Origin: Ixodes scapularis
Lineage: Eukaryota > Arthropoda > Arachnida > Ixodida > Ixodidae
DNA: 64,000 nucleotides
Direction: 5' to 3'
Assembly (NCBI RefSeq): GCF_016920785.2
Contig: NW_024609846.1
Location: 81,601,816-81,665,815 of the forward strand
Shown: piece after piece, positions 41,630 to 52,450 of the stretch
How positions within the stretch are numbered: the stretch's first letter is position 1
How the letters are laid out: each line of letters opens with the position of its first letter
Notes under the pieces: model-generated
Database searches by the model: none
Told to the model about the DNA's origin: nothing
The model's input: the letters and a program-made list of their open reading frames with translations, nothing else
Made by a program: the position numbers and the translations under genes

Positions 41630-42588
41630 TTAACGGGAAAGTCCAGGCCACCATACACACTGTCGGGCACGCGCCCCACACTTGGTAATGCCTTGGTGTC
41701 CTTCGTGAAGTCTTCGTAGGATGTCACTGCGCATTGACTGAGGAATAATAATGCGAGATCCTCTCATTAGGAGACCGTCTTGCAAAGCTATTTTTGACCT
41801 ATGAGGCCAGTAATCCCTGCAGTCAGTTTGAACCCCATTCCGTGTCGGCCAGCCTTCTTCACTGTACTTGACCAGTGTCCTGCACGTGAAATCTGCAACT
41901 TACTTCTCTTGGATTTCTTTCAACCTATCGTCGGTTGCCGGCAAGCATGCTGTAAGTCCACTGACATACAGTGCAATTTGCTCCTGAAAGTCCCCTTGAC
42001 CTGTCTCCTGTAGAGGCTTCCGAGAGAGAAGATCGGCAGTAATCAAGGCTTTTTCAGGAATGTGTCTCATGTCGTATGAGAATCGCATCATCCGAAGTTT
42101 CATCCTTTGAAGTCATGGAGTGATGTCCGCTAAGTTTTTTGACGAGAAAATTAGCACAAGGGGCTTGTGATCTGTTTTAATCAAGACGTGAAGTCCGGTT
42201 ATAAATTCTTGGAACCTTTCACATGCCCACACGACCACCAGGCCTTCTTTCTCCACTTACACATACCTCCTTTCGGTTTCAGTCAAAGTCCTTGAGGCAT
42301 AGGCGACGGATCGGTACGTTTTATATTCTTGTTGTTGGCGCAGTACCGCTTCTAGCCCATACGATGAAGCCAGTCGAAATGATTGTGTGCTTCCCTGGGT
42401 CGTAATGTGCCAACACTGGACTTCTTGTCAATGCGTTCTTCAACTGGTCGAAATTTCTTTGTTGCTCGCTAGTCCAGATCCACTCGTTTATTTGTGCTTA
42501 TAGTAGGCAGGTTAGCGGGTAGGCAATCTCTGACACGCCTGGAACGAACTTGGTTAGGTAGTTTACTATTCCGAGGAAACTTCTTAGT
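41630..42588 (-). pseudogene. Gypsy-like RT connection / RNase H / zinc region, decayed
   Basis: Short minus-strand pieces, for example LRSFLGIVNYLTKFVPGVSE (42498-42704), TEKAL-type RNase H remnants (41900-42103) and SVGRVPDSVYGGLDFPVKW (41431-41727). Many frameshifts. The order and spacing agree with the RNase H domain between RT and integrase. Confidence 0.65.
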
Positions 42589-43146
42589 TCAGACACATTT
42601 GACGGCACTTTCATATCGACAATTGCTCTGATCCTGTTTGGGTCTGGTCGGATACCCTCCTGGTCGATGATGTTTCCAAGGAACTTGCTTAACGAAAAAT
42701 TCACATTTCTCTGCGTTTAGGGTCATTCCCCTGTCCTGGAGTCGTTGGAGAACATTACGAAGCCTCTCATGATGCACTTCTGGAGTGCTTCCGTAGATAA
42801 GGACGTCGTCCATGTTGCACAGGACCCCTTGCAGACCTTCGAGAAACTGTGTCATCTTTTTCTGGACAAACTCCGGTGCTGATGTGATGCCGAAGGGCAA
42901 TCTCCGGAACCTGAACCTTCCAAAAGGTGTTATGAAGGTCGTCATATGTTGAGACTCTTCGGCTAGTTTAAACTGCCCAAATTCGGAGTTGGCATCGATC
43001 TTAGAGAAGTATTTCGCTCCAGCTAGTTGTCCCAGCACGTGTGCTCCATTTGGCAAAGGATGCACTTCTCTTTTCACGTACTTGTTTAGCTCGGTAAAAT
43101 CTACGCAGATGCGCACGTCTCCATTTGATTTTGCGACTATAACCAT
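42589..43146 (-). pseudogene. Gypsy-like reverse transcriptase
   Basis: Contains DVRICVDFTELNKYVKRE, KYFSKIDANSEFGQFKLAEE (first Asp present, flanking residues altered), FGRFRFRRLPFGITSAPEFVQ and the catalytic box as NMDD rather than the family's YxDD. MTLNAEKCEFF follows. It overlaps the protease frame (43001-43672), indicating a frameshift between them. The loss of Tyr in the active box and the later breaks make it inactive. Confidence 0.85.
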
Positions 43147-43672
43147 CCCAGAGCACCACTAGCTCTGTTGGCTCTTCCACGGGTTCTATTACTTGCATCT
43201 TGACCATTTCCTCAAGCTTCTCCTTTGTCTTGCCTAGCAAGGGAATGGCTATTCTCCGAGGCGTCATCAATGCAAAGGGAACTGCGTCATATCGTAGCTC
43301 CATTTTGTAAGCTTCTTTCACGTGTCCCAGCCCAGAAAAAAGTTTGGGAAACTCACTTTCCGGCTTCACGTCTCCAGTACGTAAAGTCGCAACATCGCAA
43401 ACCTTTTGGACGATTCCCAGCTTCTCACTGGCATCTCTCGAAAGAAGAGCTTCATCCAAGTCATTAACAACGTACAGGTCCGCTTTTGTCGACTTGGTCC
43501 TGTAGGTCATGTCCTTTGTGATCATTCCCAGCACGTCTAGTTCATGGCGACCGGGACCCTTTAGGATCTTCATGGGCCTCTGCACGGACGTCGCTGAAAA
43601 AGACGCTTTGTACGTCTCTGTCGGAATGACCGTCACGTCGGCGCCAGTGTCGACCTTGAAGACAATTGGCAC
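43147..43672 (-). pseudogene. Gypsy-like aspartic protease and spacer
   Basis: Starts MPIVFKVDTGADVTVIPTETY with the DTGA active site, then GRHELDVLGMI, DLDEALLSRDASEKLGIV and the start of the RT leader (FALMTPRRIAIPLLGKTKEKL, EEMVKMQVIEPVEEPTELVV). The ORF runs on to 43001 in a frame shifted from RT. Upstream, gag ends at 43804. Confidence 0.8.
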
Positions 43673-43803
43673 CTCGCCAACTTGAACTGTCGCCGTCCAC
43701 CGTTGACTGTTTTCGCATTCGATGACTCCAAGGAATGCAGTCTCTGTAGTGGAAACTTGGTTCAGCGCTTCGGAGTTTCGGTATTGGCGGGCGTAATGTT
43801 CAA

Positions 43804-44583
43804 TTATGCGCCATTTGTTGCAAATCGCCTTTCGTGCCGGACACTGTGCTTTCGAATGTGTCCAGTCGGTGCTTGAAACTGAGTAGAGTTGGGTACCGTC
43901 TTCTCGCCCACTCTTCCCTCACGATTGACTTTTCTTGAAGGAGCCCTCTTTGATACGTAAAGGCGATCCACGTTGGTTCCACTGGACGTGTGAAGTCTGG
44001 TCTGTTGGTCTTTCACAACCTCAGACTGTCGCGTCCTGTTTGTTGCTTTTTCAAGCGTCAAGTCTGGATCAAGCTGCAGTCTTTCAGAAAGCTTGTGATC
44101 TTTAAGTGCCACCACTATCCTGTCTCGAATCATTTCGTTGTGGAGTGTGCCGAATTTGCAGAACTTGGCAAGCTTGTGCAGATCTGTCATGAACTCTTCG
44201 ATATTCTCTCCTTCTCTTTGACATCTCGGATGGAGAGTGGGTCGCTCATAAACAACGTTCCGTCTCATAACAAAGTGGTTCTCAAAGGCTTGGAGCACGG
44301 CGCTGTAGTCTGTCATTTGCTGTTCAGGTAAACTGAGAGACAGCAGGATATCATCCGCTTTGTTCCCCATGAAGTAGATGAGAGCATTCACCTGTTCTGT
44401 TCCTGGCTTCGCAGCGAGACCACTGACGACTCGAAATCGTTCGAAGCGGCGTTTCCACGAGGTCCATTCTTCTGGGTTTGCAAAGGTGTACGGCTCAAGG
44501 GGTTGACAAAAGAAGCTGGACGTGGCCATTGCTTGCGTAGCTCCTACTCCGGGAATATCGCCTTGGCGCACTTCTGACACCAT
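43804..44583 (-). CDS. Gypsy-like gag
   Basis: Capsid region: EEWTSWKRRFERFRVVSGL, VNALIYFMGNKADDILLSL, VYERPTLHPRCQREGENIEE and FMTDLHKLAKFCKFG, typical of gag from Mag-like gypsy elements. The frame's first ATG overlaps the LTR border and primer-binding site, so the Met at 44529 (MATSSFFCQPLEPY) is the likelier start. A normal zinc knuckle is not seen before the stop at 43804, where the frame breaks. Confidence 0.82.
   Translation of the reverse strand: MVSEVRQGDIPGVGATQAMATSSFFCQPLEPYTFANPEEWTSWKRRFERFRVVSGLAAKPGTEQVNALIYFMGNKADDILLSLSLPEQQMTDYSAVLQAFENHFVMRRNVVYERPTLHPRCQREGENIEEFMTDLHKLAKFCKFGTLHNEMIRDRIVVALKDHKLSERLQLDPDLTLEKATNRTRQSEVVKDQQTRLHTSSGTNVDRLYVSKRAPSRKVNREGRVGEKTVPNSTQFQAPTGHIRKHSVRHERRFATNGA
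44565..44582 (-). promoter_or_regulatory. Gypsy-like primer-binding site
   Basis: Adjacent to the 5' LTR, the minus strand reads TGGTGTCAGAAGTGCGCC, starting TGG as expected for a tRNA 3' complement. Confidence 0.65.
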
Positions 44584-44728
44584 GTGTTGTCAGGGCCTCA
44601 GGAACTCAGGACTCAACCAGCGTCCGTTGAGAATCAGCCATTTAATCCTCTGTCTCGAGCGCCCCTCCCTTTTCTTCATCGTCGTCTTTTCCGGCTCACG
44701 CCTCGCGATGACTATAGCTCCTTGCACA
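44583..44728 (-). repeat. Gypsy-like 5' LTR
   Basis: 146 bp; pairs with 40521-40666. Followed by the target duplication ACATC at 44729-44733. Confidence 0.92.
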
Positions 44729-44733
44729 ACATC

Positions 44734-46780
44734 GCCCTGCAGAAGATTACAGTCATCGATTGAGCGAATACAAAAAAAAGGCTTCATGTCATCAGAAAAT
44801 AACGACAGATTTGAATTTACTGCACATGTATCGTTGATAAAAATCAGAAACAAAAAGGTTCCTAGATTATCATACTTACGATTGTGTTGATGGCTGTCAA
44901 AAATATCTGAGAAGTTAATTATAATATGACAACACATTGACGATCAGTAAGATGTCAAACCACTTCAGGGAAATTGGAAAAAGAACCATTCTATGACAAT
45001 TTATGTAACCGTAAATTATGGTTAACTTTTGCAAATGACTTCAAAAGATTAAAATATATAATATTAACTTGTCACTATTAAAAACACGGGGCACTGAATA
45101 TTTTGCAAGCTGGATAGATTTGTCTCGACATAACTACCCCTAAGGAAATACTGTCAATAAGAAATAAGGCGTTGTTTAAGATAAAACGTCATGCGCGCAT
45201 GCATTAAAATCTTAAACACTTAAAAAAACATAAAAAACATATGGGGCGATACTTATTCCCTGTAAAGGTATTCCACGTTTATGTAGAGGCACATCAATCG
45301 ACTTTTTCTACACAGAAGGTAAAACACCCGCAGATATTAAATATATGTTCAATGCTGAAAAAAAGAACACGTTTTAACAGCCCTTAACAATAAAATTAGA
45401 AATACAATCCAAGCCCGACGATAGTTTCAGCTTTAATTGTATAGCCGCGTCCATGATATCAGGTATAGTAACTTTGTCGAGCGTAAAAATATCAGAGTAT
45501 GTTGATTCATTGGAAGATGCACAACCTGTAAACACCATCTGAAGAAAAAAGCTACTACTGAAGTGACCTGAAAATAAGTAAGCAACATCATTCGGGTTTG
45601 ACACATACCCAGAATCATTTCTCAATCAAATACGCTGTACACTATATCTTGTGTGCTTTCTGGCGAATCATCAAAGCGCATCTGGTTTGTAGAACAGACT
45701 ATCTTCCACTGCTCTTAAATGAACTCGCTCGTCATGTGCAAACAACTTTCTCACAAAAGCAGAATAAATACTAAACATGATCTGTTTCTTTTGTTCATTT
45801 TTTGACAATGTACTCTTTTGTGCACGCAGTACAACAATTCTAGAATATCACAAGGGGTTCTTTTTTTGTCCTAGACTCTAAAGGAACGTTTTGGAATAAA
45901 TTTGTCGACTTGTAAATGATTCTGCCACTGAGTTACCAGTTCCCTTTTTTAAAAAAAGGCGAATAGTCAAAATCTCGAAAATACTCAGAAAGACAGATAA
46001 TCACCTGCGTTTGACGCATACTACGCGTAGCTTTCTCAAACTGCTGGTTTAAAGGAACCATCGAAAGTGTCAATAAAAGGTGGGTGATATACGCGAGCCT
46101 TCACTAGTTGAACATCACTTAACGATAAGTCGTTTATGGGATATTCAGTAAGATAAAGACAAAGGACTTTGTTTCCCACGTTGTTCTTAAAGTCGTTCAA
46201 CGGTCTCGGACTATTAAAGAATGTGAAATTCAAAAGTCGGGATCATTTACTTATTGTAGAAGTATTTTAATTGTTGACAAATCCCAGCGACCAGTCAATA
46301 CTACGCAAGTTCAAATCACTATAAATATATGTACTCGTAACTCGATCAAATTGATTACTTTTTCTAGCGCTTAAAATTGCTCAGTAAAATTGCGATTGTC
46401 TGAGACAGGAGAAAAATAATAACTACCGATAAAATAGTTAGGTCCATAATGCGAGCGCTGAATAATACAGACGCATTCCGCGTGTAGGACTCGGGTCACA
46501 TCAATTCGATGCGAGCTAACCGAATCGTCGACGGTGATTAAAACACCACTCCCGAATTTCTGACGAGTCGAAGCTTAATCTCAGTCACGGCGGCGAACGG
46601 CATAGGAAGGAAAACAGCATATATTCGAAAATTTTCTCGTCCAGCCAAGTTTCAGTGAGACAAATAATGTTAAAATCAGAAAAAAACATATTTGATAAAA
46701 AAAAAAAAAAAGTGTCCACCTCGCTCTTAAACCACGACTGTTTTGGTAATATGCTTTAAGCGTCTTCATTATTTGGTTGA
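44734..46780 (-). pseudogene. Jockey-like LINE, endonuclease and RT remnants
   Basis: Minus strand, 5' to 3': AYYQNSRGLRAR with the ETWL-like SLKLGWTRK (46581-46780), endonuclease scraps (46036-46233), an RT opening KVTIPDIMDAAIQLKLKLSS with GLDCISNFIVKGC (45374-45625), then LFLIFINDTCAVNSNLSLFS with SDDM and SIDDCNLLQGDV (44590-44937), where the gypsy-like element sits. Stops and frameshifts throughout. The rest continues at 40180-40515. Confidence 0.75.
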
Positions 46781-46784
46781 TAAG

Positions 46785-48197
46785 AAGAGTTGGTAGCCTG
46801 CTTACATCACGTCTGAAAAATGTAAGCTGGCTACTAATATACAGCAACATTTTCTCAGGAAAGTAGCCAGGTTTCCCTGTGGTCCACTGTCTTGTAGTTT
46901 TCAAGTGAGTATCAGAAGAACTTGCGGTGTAGTAACACTGACAACCGCCGCGGCGTCACTACAAGGCTTTCTCAAGGGTGTGGGGTGTCCGATATGGTTG
47001 ATAATTTGTCAAATTGGCACCCACAAGTAACACCAGTCAAGTTCCTGCATGAACAGATAGCAATCGCAATGTGGCTAACTCGCTGTCAAGAAATAGCGCA
47101 GGTGCTGAGGTGTTGCTATTCTGGAGCATGAGTATCCGCAGAACTTTCTGTAGTGCGAGAGCAAATCTATTTTTATTTAGGGAGTTGGACTGTGAAGGAA
47201 GAGAGGGGACGGCACCTTTTCTTTTTTTTCGGAGGGGACAACTTTTGAATTAAGGGGAGTATACCCAAGGGAGGGAAGAGAAGGGGGGAGTTTGTTTCTT
47301 ATCCCCTTTGGACGTTTATGTGCAATCCCAGTGGCTATCTCGGATTTTGACTTGCACGGGAGGAAAGGCCATGATGATGGAAATTAGTCTCTCCTTTCTG
47401 GCAGGGAGCGCATGTCAGGTGTAACTGTAAGATGCCGGTGCAATGTCCTTCAACCTTTGGTGATGCACAAAGGAGCATGATCACCGGATTAACAGCGCAT
47501 AAGAGCGCGCTGTACCAAAAGAGGGCTGAGCCGCTAGGCATTCGCTCATCTCCTTCAAGGAAGATGGTTTCAAACCTATTATGTCGTACATTGATTGTTG
47601 AAAAGTGTTTTTATTCGTCGTTGAGCTGACAAAAGTATGTGACATTGCTGCGGCTGTTGGTCGCAGGCAAGCTCTTACAAGTCGCCGAAAACGACCCTGA
47701 AGTTTCTGTACCGCAAGGTTACAGTTCTCGGACAGTCGAGCCCCTTCAAGGGTGTTCGCTTGGTGGTGTCTATAAAGTACATACGTCAGGAGGTACTTAG
47801 AACTTTCCGACTGGTGAAAGAACGGGATTGGGGACGTTTAAATGATCTCCAAATCTATGTAAATCGTGAAAATCCCCGGTGTATTTGGGCACCCCCCCCC
47901 CCCCCTCCAAACACACACACACACTCCTCTTTTCGGAAGATCGATGGTACGGTACCTTCTTGCAATAATCCCGTTTTTTGGGTGATGAGCGCGGGATGTT
48001 ATTTGTGGGAGATTCGGCATTTCACCGAGGCTATTGTATGCAGGGTTTAGTGAACTCGCTTGGTAGCGGTGCAGATGCGCAGGTGGAGCAGATTCCTCTG
48101 CCCCGTCAACTTTATCCTTTAAATCATCGTTCGTGATGGATAGGATTCGGTGTCGGGGTAACGGAGCACAGTTACTCTCCGCGTACGGGACGTGTAA
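46785..48197. other. SERT intron 1, distal part: unassigned
   Basis: Nothing coding recognised. It holds C14-TCC followed by (AC)n at 47892-47924 and short frames without motifs. Confidence 0.45.
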
Positions 48198-48513
48198 CTA
48201 CACTCTAAGAAATGCCTGCGCGTCTACTTACCCGCAAAACACTCAAAGAGTAAAACTCTGCGATCTACGAAATCAGCTTAGCGAATGTTGAGGAGGAACA
48301 TCCGTTTAGGACTTAAAAATGAAGTCTGCGGTGTGGCATTACGCACTGCAAAGCGTCATGCTTGCATTGCGTTATGTCACAGCGCAGAATTCATTTTTAG
48401 GTCTTAACGGATGTTCCGCCTCATCATTCGCTGAGCTGATTTTGTAGATCGCAGAGATTGGCTCTTTGAGTGTTTTGCGGGAAAGTAGACGCGCAGGCAT
48501 TTCTTAGGGTGTA
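48198..48513. mobile_element. 316-bp palindromic MITE, TA-flanked
   Basis: Arms of about 150 bp, near-perfectly complementary: CACTCTAAGAAATGCCTGCG at the left, CACCCTAAGAAATGCCTGCG inverted at the right, continuing through CGTCTACTT, CCGCAAAACACTCAAAGAG and ATCAGCT(T/C)AGCGAATG. TA at each border suggests a Tc1/mariner-type target. No coding capacity. It ends 476 bp before SERT exon 2. Confidence 0.85.
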
Positions 48514-48989
48514 GAATCGCAGCATGGCCTTTTAGGTTTCAGTTCCTCAGCAAGAGGTGTTTTGAACCAGTGTAACGTAAGTCGGCAGGGATAAGTGAAT
48601 CTCCCATCCCCAAGAGAGTCCACTTCAGTAAACGTTGGACTAAAGGCCGGTTCACACATGCGTCTTAGTGCAGAGATACCGCAAAGTCGGCACTGAATTA
48701 ATCCTACTTTCAGCGCGTACTCAGCTCTGAAGTGGAGAGTTTACGCTGCATTGGGTGTGTAAGCAAGCAAAGCTTGCACATGCATGCATCAGAGTGCTGA
48801 TACAGCGCATTCATAGCGCAAAGCGAGCGCTAAGTCTATATGCTGAGTTATCGCTACGGTGTATATGTTAATATACCTGTCTGATGACGTGCGGTGCGGT
48901 CTCGTATGTCTCCTTGGTTTTCTGCCTTAGTGACGTCTGCCTGGGATGCACTTCCTTCCATCCTCAACCTGGCGCTGTGGCCTTTCTAG
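48514..48989. other. SERT intron 1, 3' end with acceptor
   Basis: Includes unassigned sequence and the splice acceptor GGCCTTTCTAG at 48989. The polypyrimidine tract is short (CCTTTCT). The upstream open frame that reads into exon 2 is accidental. Confidence 0.6.
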
Positions 48990-49124
48990 GCGCCTTCCTC
49001 ATCCCGTACACCGTGATGCTGGTGTTCGGCGGCCTGCCCTTGTTTTACCTGGAGCTGGCTATGGGCCAGTACTACCGCAGCGGCTGTCTCACCATATGGA
49101 AGAACATCTTCCCCATTTTTAAAG
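48990..49124 (+). CDS. SERT: Serotonin transporter, coding exon 2 (TM2)
   Basis: 135 bp, encoding the end of the NGGG motif, then AFLIPYTVMLVFGGLPLFYL, ELAMGQYYRSGCLTIWKNIF and PIFKG. This covers TM2 and the loop to TM3. The acidic residue and LGQY-like block (ELAMGQY) match the ELALGQY of human SERT, where Glu136 is structurally required. Acceptor CTTTCTAG|GC and donor AAAG|GTAGGC give phase 1 at both ends, which preserves the frame with exons 1 and 3. By recall, the human exon at this position has the same length. TGxCLxxW in loop 1 is also conserved (GCLTIW). Confidence 0.95.
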
Positions 49125-49425
49125 GTAGGCACGCTGCATTTGGGGTCTCCCCGCCAAGCGAACGTCTAGGTTGTGAGGCATGCAAGGCAGGGAAGTAAAG
49201 GCAGCAGCGAAATACGGCATCGTTAGAGCCGACATTGGTGGTCCCAGAAAAAGACCGAGAAAGAAAACAGAAGATAGGTTAGGCCTGTTCGTTTTTCAGC
49301 GACAAGTTGAAGGTGTTCTAGCGCTCGACAACTTTAATAATTCTTTCTAAAAAAAAAAAAAAAAAAAAAATTGGGGTGTGTGTATGGTATGCAGCTTAGA
49401 ACTTAGTTTGACTCAACAAGCGATT
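49125..49425. other. SERT intron 2, proximal, with poly(A)
   Basis: Intron 2 spans 49125-61056. This part contains an uninterrupted A run of about 21 at 49350-49370, just before the SINE-like repeat. Confidence 0.6.
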
Positions 49426-49429
49426 TGTC

Positions 49430-49640
49430 TCTCCGCTGTAGATGAGAAATTTAGCCAGTGCAGTACAAACCGCTAGCCTGTGGGCCTTTAACGTGCACCA
49501 CGCAGTAGTGATGCACGACCGCACGCTGGTACGATGCTCATCTAGATCGAAACGAGCAGGGGTGGAGGTTAAGCCCAGAATCCCTGGGTTCTTCAGCACG
49601 AGCTTTCGCTCCACCTGCTCCGAGCTGGTGTGCGCTTAGA
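49430..49640 (+). repeat. Dispersed SINE-like repeat, copy 2
   Basis: GCTGTAGATGAGAAATTTAG, TTTAACGTGCACCACGCAGT, GCTGGTACGATGCTCATCTA and AATCCCTGGGTTCTTCAGCA in order. It is the longest copy and includes a CCTGGGTTC block that resembles a pol III B box only loosely. Confidence 0.75.
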
Positions 49641-49641
49641 G

Positions 49642-50819
49642 TGCGCTAGCCTAGTGTCACTAAATAAGCTACGCTTTCGAGTAGCGATTAGAGTGGTAAC
49701 GACACTTTGCCATATTCTGGCTTAAAATCATGGTTGCCAGTAATCTAAAGCTTTATCTGAAATCAGATGAAACACCTTTGTGCCCTCCAGAAATGTTTAA
49801 ACAGTTCGCGACAGAGCAAAGTATGTTTCATGAGCTTCCTAACACCGAATCTAACGCTGAGGAAGTCGCACTTTTGAATCATGACAATCGGCAGTCGCCA
49901 CTGCTCTGCATAAGAGGCAAAATGGCGGTGCCCACAACAATGTTGGGGAACGCAGTGCCGATCTTCTAGGCGCAGCTCATTTAGTGTCTCTACGCTAGCC
50001 CACTCGGCCACCAATCGCCCCCTACCCCCTCTTCCCTGTTCTTTTTTATACAACGCTGTTCTCGTGTGTTTCCGTGCAAAACAAAAGCAATAAATAATGC
50101 AAATACAAACTTTACAAGGGATGTGTTTTTCTGCTTCTTCTGCGTATATCAATGCGTAGTCAACAATATGTCCTGCATGCCCCGCCGTTCTAATGCAGCA
50201 GGTATGCATGGGACTTTTTCCTCTAGGTTATTATATTTGACTTTAACTTGCAAGGTGTTTCCAAGAGTGCGATGTAGCTTCTTTCACCCTCGTCAAGGTT
50301 GTTAATAAGTTCAAACTTATTTTAACGTGCGCGGTACACCACTAAAATGGTGCCATCTCGGTTGATTGAATGGACTTCATTAATGGCCGTTTGTCTACTT
50401 CCCCACACAACAATGGTTGAGACAGTCACTATCATTGAAGGAGGAAACTTGGCAAACAATAAAACCGCCTGCCCTCCTCCCCCCCCCCCCCCCCCTCACA
50501 CACACACACGAGAAAAAATCGCTTTAATGGCGTAACCCGGGCTGTGGCAGCGCGAGTGGGACGCGAACACAACACCATGCTCAGTGTTGACGGTATAGCT
50601 CTAGAGCGCAGCGAATGCACCACGCGAATTCACCATCTGAAAGCGTATCTGTAGTAACAGCGCACGTGCGTAGAAACCAGATTCACCCGAGTTGAAGCAT
50701 CTGCGCATGCGCAGGGCCAAAAAACAGCGCCACCGCGGTGGCGTGACAACGTCAGAGCATCGAGTTAATCTGTATTATGTACACTTTATGTACAGAATAG
50801 AGCCGACGCTTAATGATCC
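49642..50819. other. Unassigned intronic sequence
   Basis: Holds C17 then (CA)n at 50479-50509. Sequences around 49730-49830 (CATGGTTGCCAGTAATCT..., ATCTGAAATCAG) are echoed in reverse complement near 51070-51130 in the next element, so an inverted-repeat relation is possible. No gene recognised. Confidence 0.4.
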
Positions 50820-50826
50820 GTTGGAG

Positions 50827-51487
50827 CATAGCCTCCTATATACTGACTAGAGCCACTCAATGAGCCGTACTTAGGGTATCGGGACTCTGTTTCCCCGACA
50901 TTGCTGTGGGCGCCGCCATTTTGGTGCTTGTGCAGGACAGATGCAAGTGCCGATCGTCATAATTCAAAGGTACGACTTCCTCAGTATTAGCTGTTAGAAA
51001 ACTCATGTAATATTGCTTTGCCCTGCCGCGATCTGTTTAAACATTTGTGGAGGGCGGAGAAGCGTTCTCTGAGATTTCAGATAAAGGTTCAGATGACTGG
51101 CAACCATGATTTTAAGACACAATATGGGCAAGTGTCGTTACTCTGAAGCGTAGCTTACTTAGTGGCACTGATACTGACAAAGCCTGGCAGATCGCCACGA
51201 GAAGCGGCCGCCGAAATAGAAAAGATGGAGCGTCAGACAACGGATGAGAGGAGAGCCACGTGACTGGCGCCCCGCTGCGGCGGGGCGCCGAAACACACTT
51301 CTCCCGAGCGAATAAGTGTGTTTTGGGTCCTCGCCGCTGCAAAAGCTGTGTGCTGACGTTCAGGTTCTCCGACGAATGGCTCTTTGACGCTCTGTGCTAC
51401 CAGATACTCGCGCTCCAAATCTGCGACCGGGCACTCTATGGTTCCGTAGTCGAACTGCCAGGATTTGCGAGTATAGAGGAGGCTATG
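50827..51487. mobile_element. 661-bp DNA element with CATAGCCTCC ends
   Basis: Ends CATAGCCTCCTATATACT and, inverted, CATAGCCTCCTCTATACT (17 of 18). It is flanked by a perfect 7-bp duplication GTTGGAG (50820-50826 and 51488-51494). The interior includes a perfect hairpin GGCGCCCCG...CGGGGCGCC near 51266-51289 and no transposase. It is the same terminal family as the 52-bp hairpin at 14925-14976. A 7-bp duplication is uncommon; superfamily unassigned. Confidence 0.85.
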
Positions 51488-51494
51488 GTTGGAG

Positions 51495-52257
51495 TCAAAT
51501 GAAGCGTATTAAATCAAAAGGCGCCGAAAGTTCGTAAAGGCGACAAGCGCCGTGGAGATGCACTCTTGTCACCTCTAGATCATCAGTGGCTCTAGGAGCG
51601 GCACGAAGGAGTTGACACCTTTCGTCACCGATGGTCATTCCAGCATCGCCGCGCTCCCTCCACTCGAGTGTATCGGGGTGCAGAATGCCCACCGGGGTCC
51701 TCCCCAAGAACGTCGAAACCGCGGTCTTGTCTCCCGGACGTCGGGCTACCGAACGGCAGCCACGGGCGCGCACGAGCGCCCCTTCGAGCCCCGCCGGACC
51801 GCGCTCGAGGGAGCGCCGGGGCACGGAGGAGGTTGGCGGCCGCACGGAGCTCAGATAGCGCGGGCGAAGCTATCGCGCTCAGTTCTTCTCTCATCGAGGC
51901 ACGCGCTTCTTTGTTTAGAGGGCCTTACCGACGGCCATAAATCAGAGCGTTTCCCTCCATCGGCGACACCGAAGGAAAAAAAAGAAAGAAAAAAAGCTGC
52001 TATGCTGTGCATGCAGATTCCTCCAGAACGCCACTATCGCTGTTTTTCTTTTTTCCTTTCTTTCCCCTCATTATTTTCCTTTTTTTTGCGGGTATACTTT
52101 TAAAGGCGATCTTCGCATGCATATGTGCTTGTGTTTATGATTGTGTGCGTGCGCGTGTGTGTGTTCGAGCGTGAGTGTGTACATTTACGTATGTGCCCGT
52201 ATGTGTGTGCCTTTGCGTGTATGAGCGTTGTTTAGAGAATCAACTGTGATATACTTA
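51495..52257. other. GC-rich then simple-repeat intronic sequence
   Basis: 51600-51880 is GC-rich with long overlapping frames on both strands (for example 51612-52103 plus, 51495-51845 minus), but no domain is visible. 52125-52230 is a GT-rich simple repeat (GTGTGTGT, GCGTGT). Confidence 0.45.
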
Positions 52258-52447
52258 TACCCCTGTCAGACGGGCACCTTAAATGCCATTTAAGCAAAAT
52301 AACATTAGAGCTCGGCCAATCCGCGTGTTTAATACGCCACGCTACGCGCGCGTGCGGAACGTGCAGAGCCAGGCTCACGAGCTGATTCGTCGAGCGGTGA
52401 ATGACGTTCGATCAAAATGGCATTTACTTTCCCGTCTGACGGGGGTA
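52258..52447. mobile_element. 190-bp Harbinger/Tourist-like MITE
   Basis: Ends TACCCCTGTCAGACGGG and, inverted, TACCCCCGTCAGACGGG, with AAATGCCATTT repeated inverted further in. TTA at 52255-52257 and 52448-52450 is a 3-bp duplication, as used by PIF/Harbinger elements. Non-coding. Confidence 0.85.
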
Positions 52448-52450
52448 TTA

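Larger units (their letters stand above)
40521..44728 (-). mobile_element. Ty3/gypsy-like LTR retroelement, 4.2 kb
   Basis: LTRs of 146 bp at 40521-40666 and 44583-44728 (TGTGTTGTCAGG...GCACA) are flanked by the 5-bp target duplication ACATC (40516-40520, 44729-44733). On the minus strand the order is gag, protease, RT, remnants of RNase H, integrase. Integrase after RT is the Ty3/gypsy order. The LTRs differ at about 8 of 146 positions by eye. No env. It is inserted into a Jockey-like LINE within SERT intron 1, antisense to SERT. Pol is broken by frameshifts and stops. Confidence 0.93.

Noticed and set aside
40521..44728. Endogenous retrovirus with envelope
   Set aside because: No env-like ORF between integrase and the 3' LTR; space is too short.
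51495..52103. Possible gene or rDNA spacer in GC-rich block
   Set aside because: Overlapping frames on both strands, no family motif, no recognisable rRNA core, no splice support.
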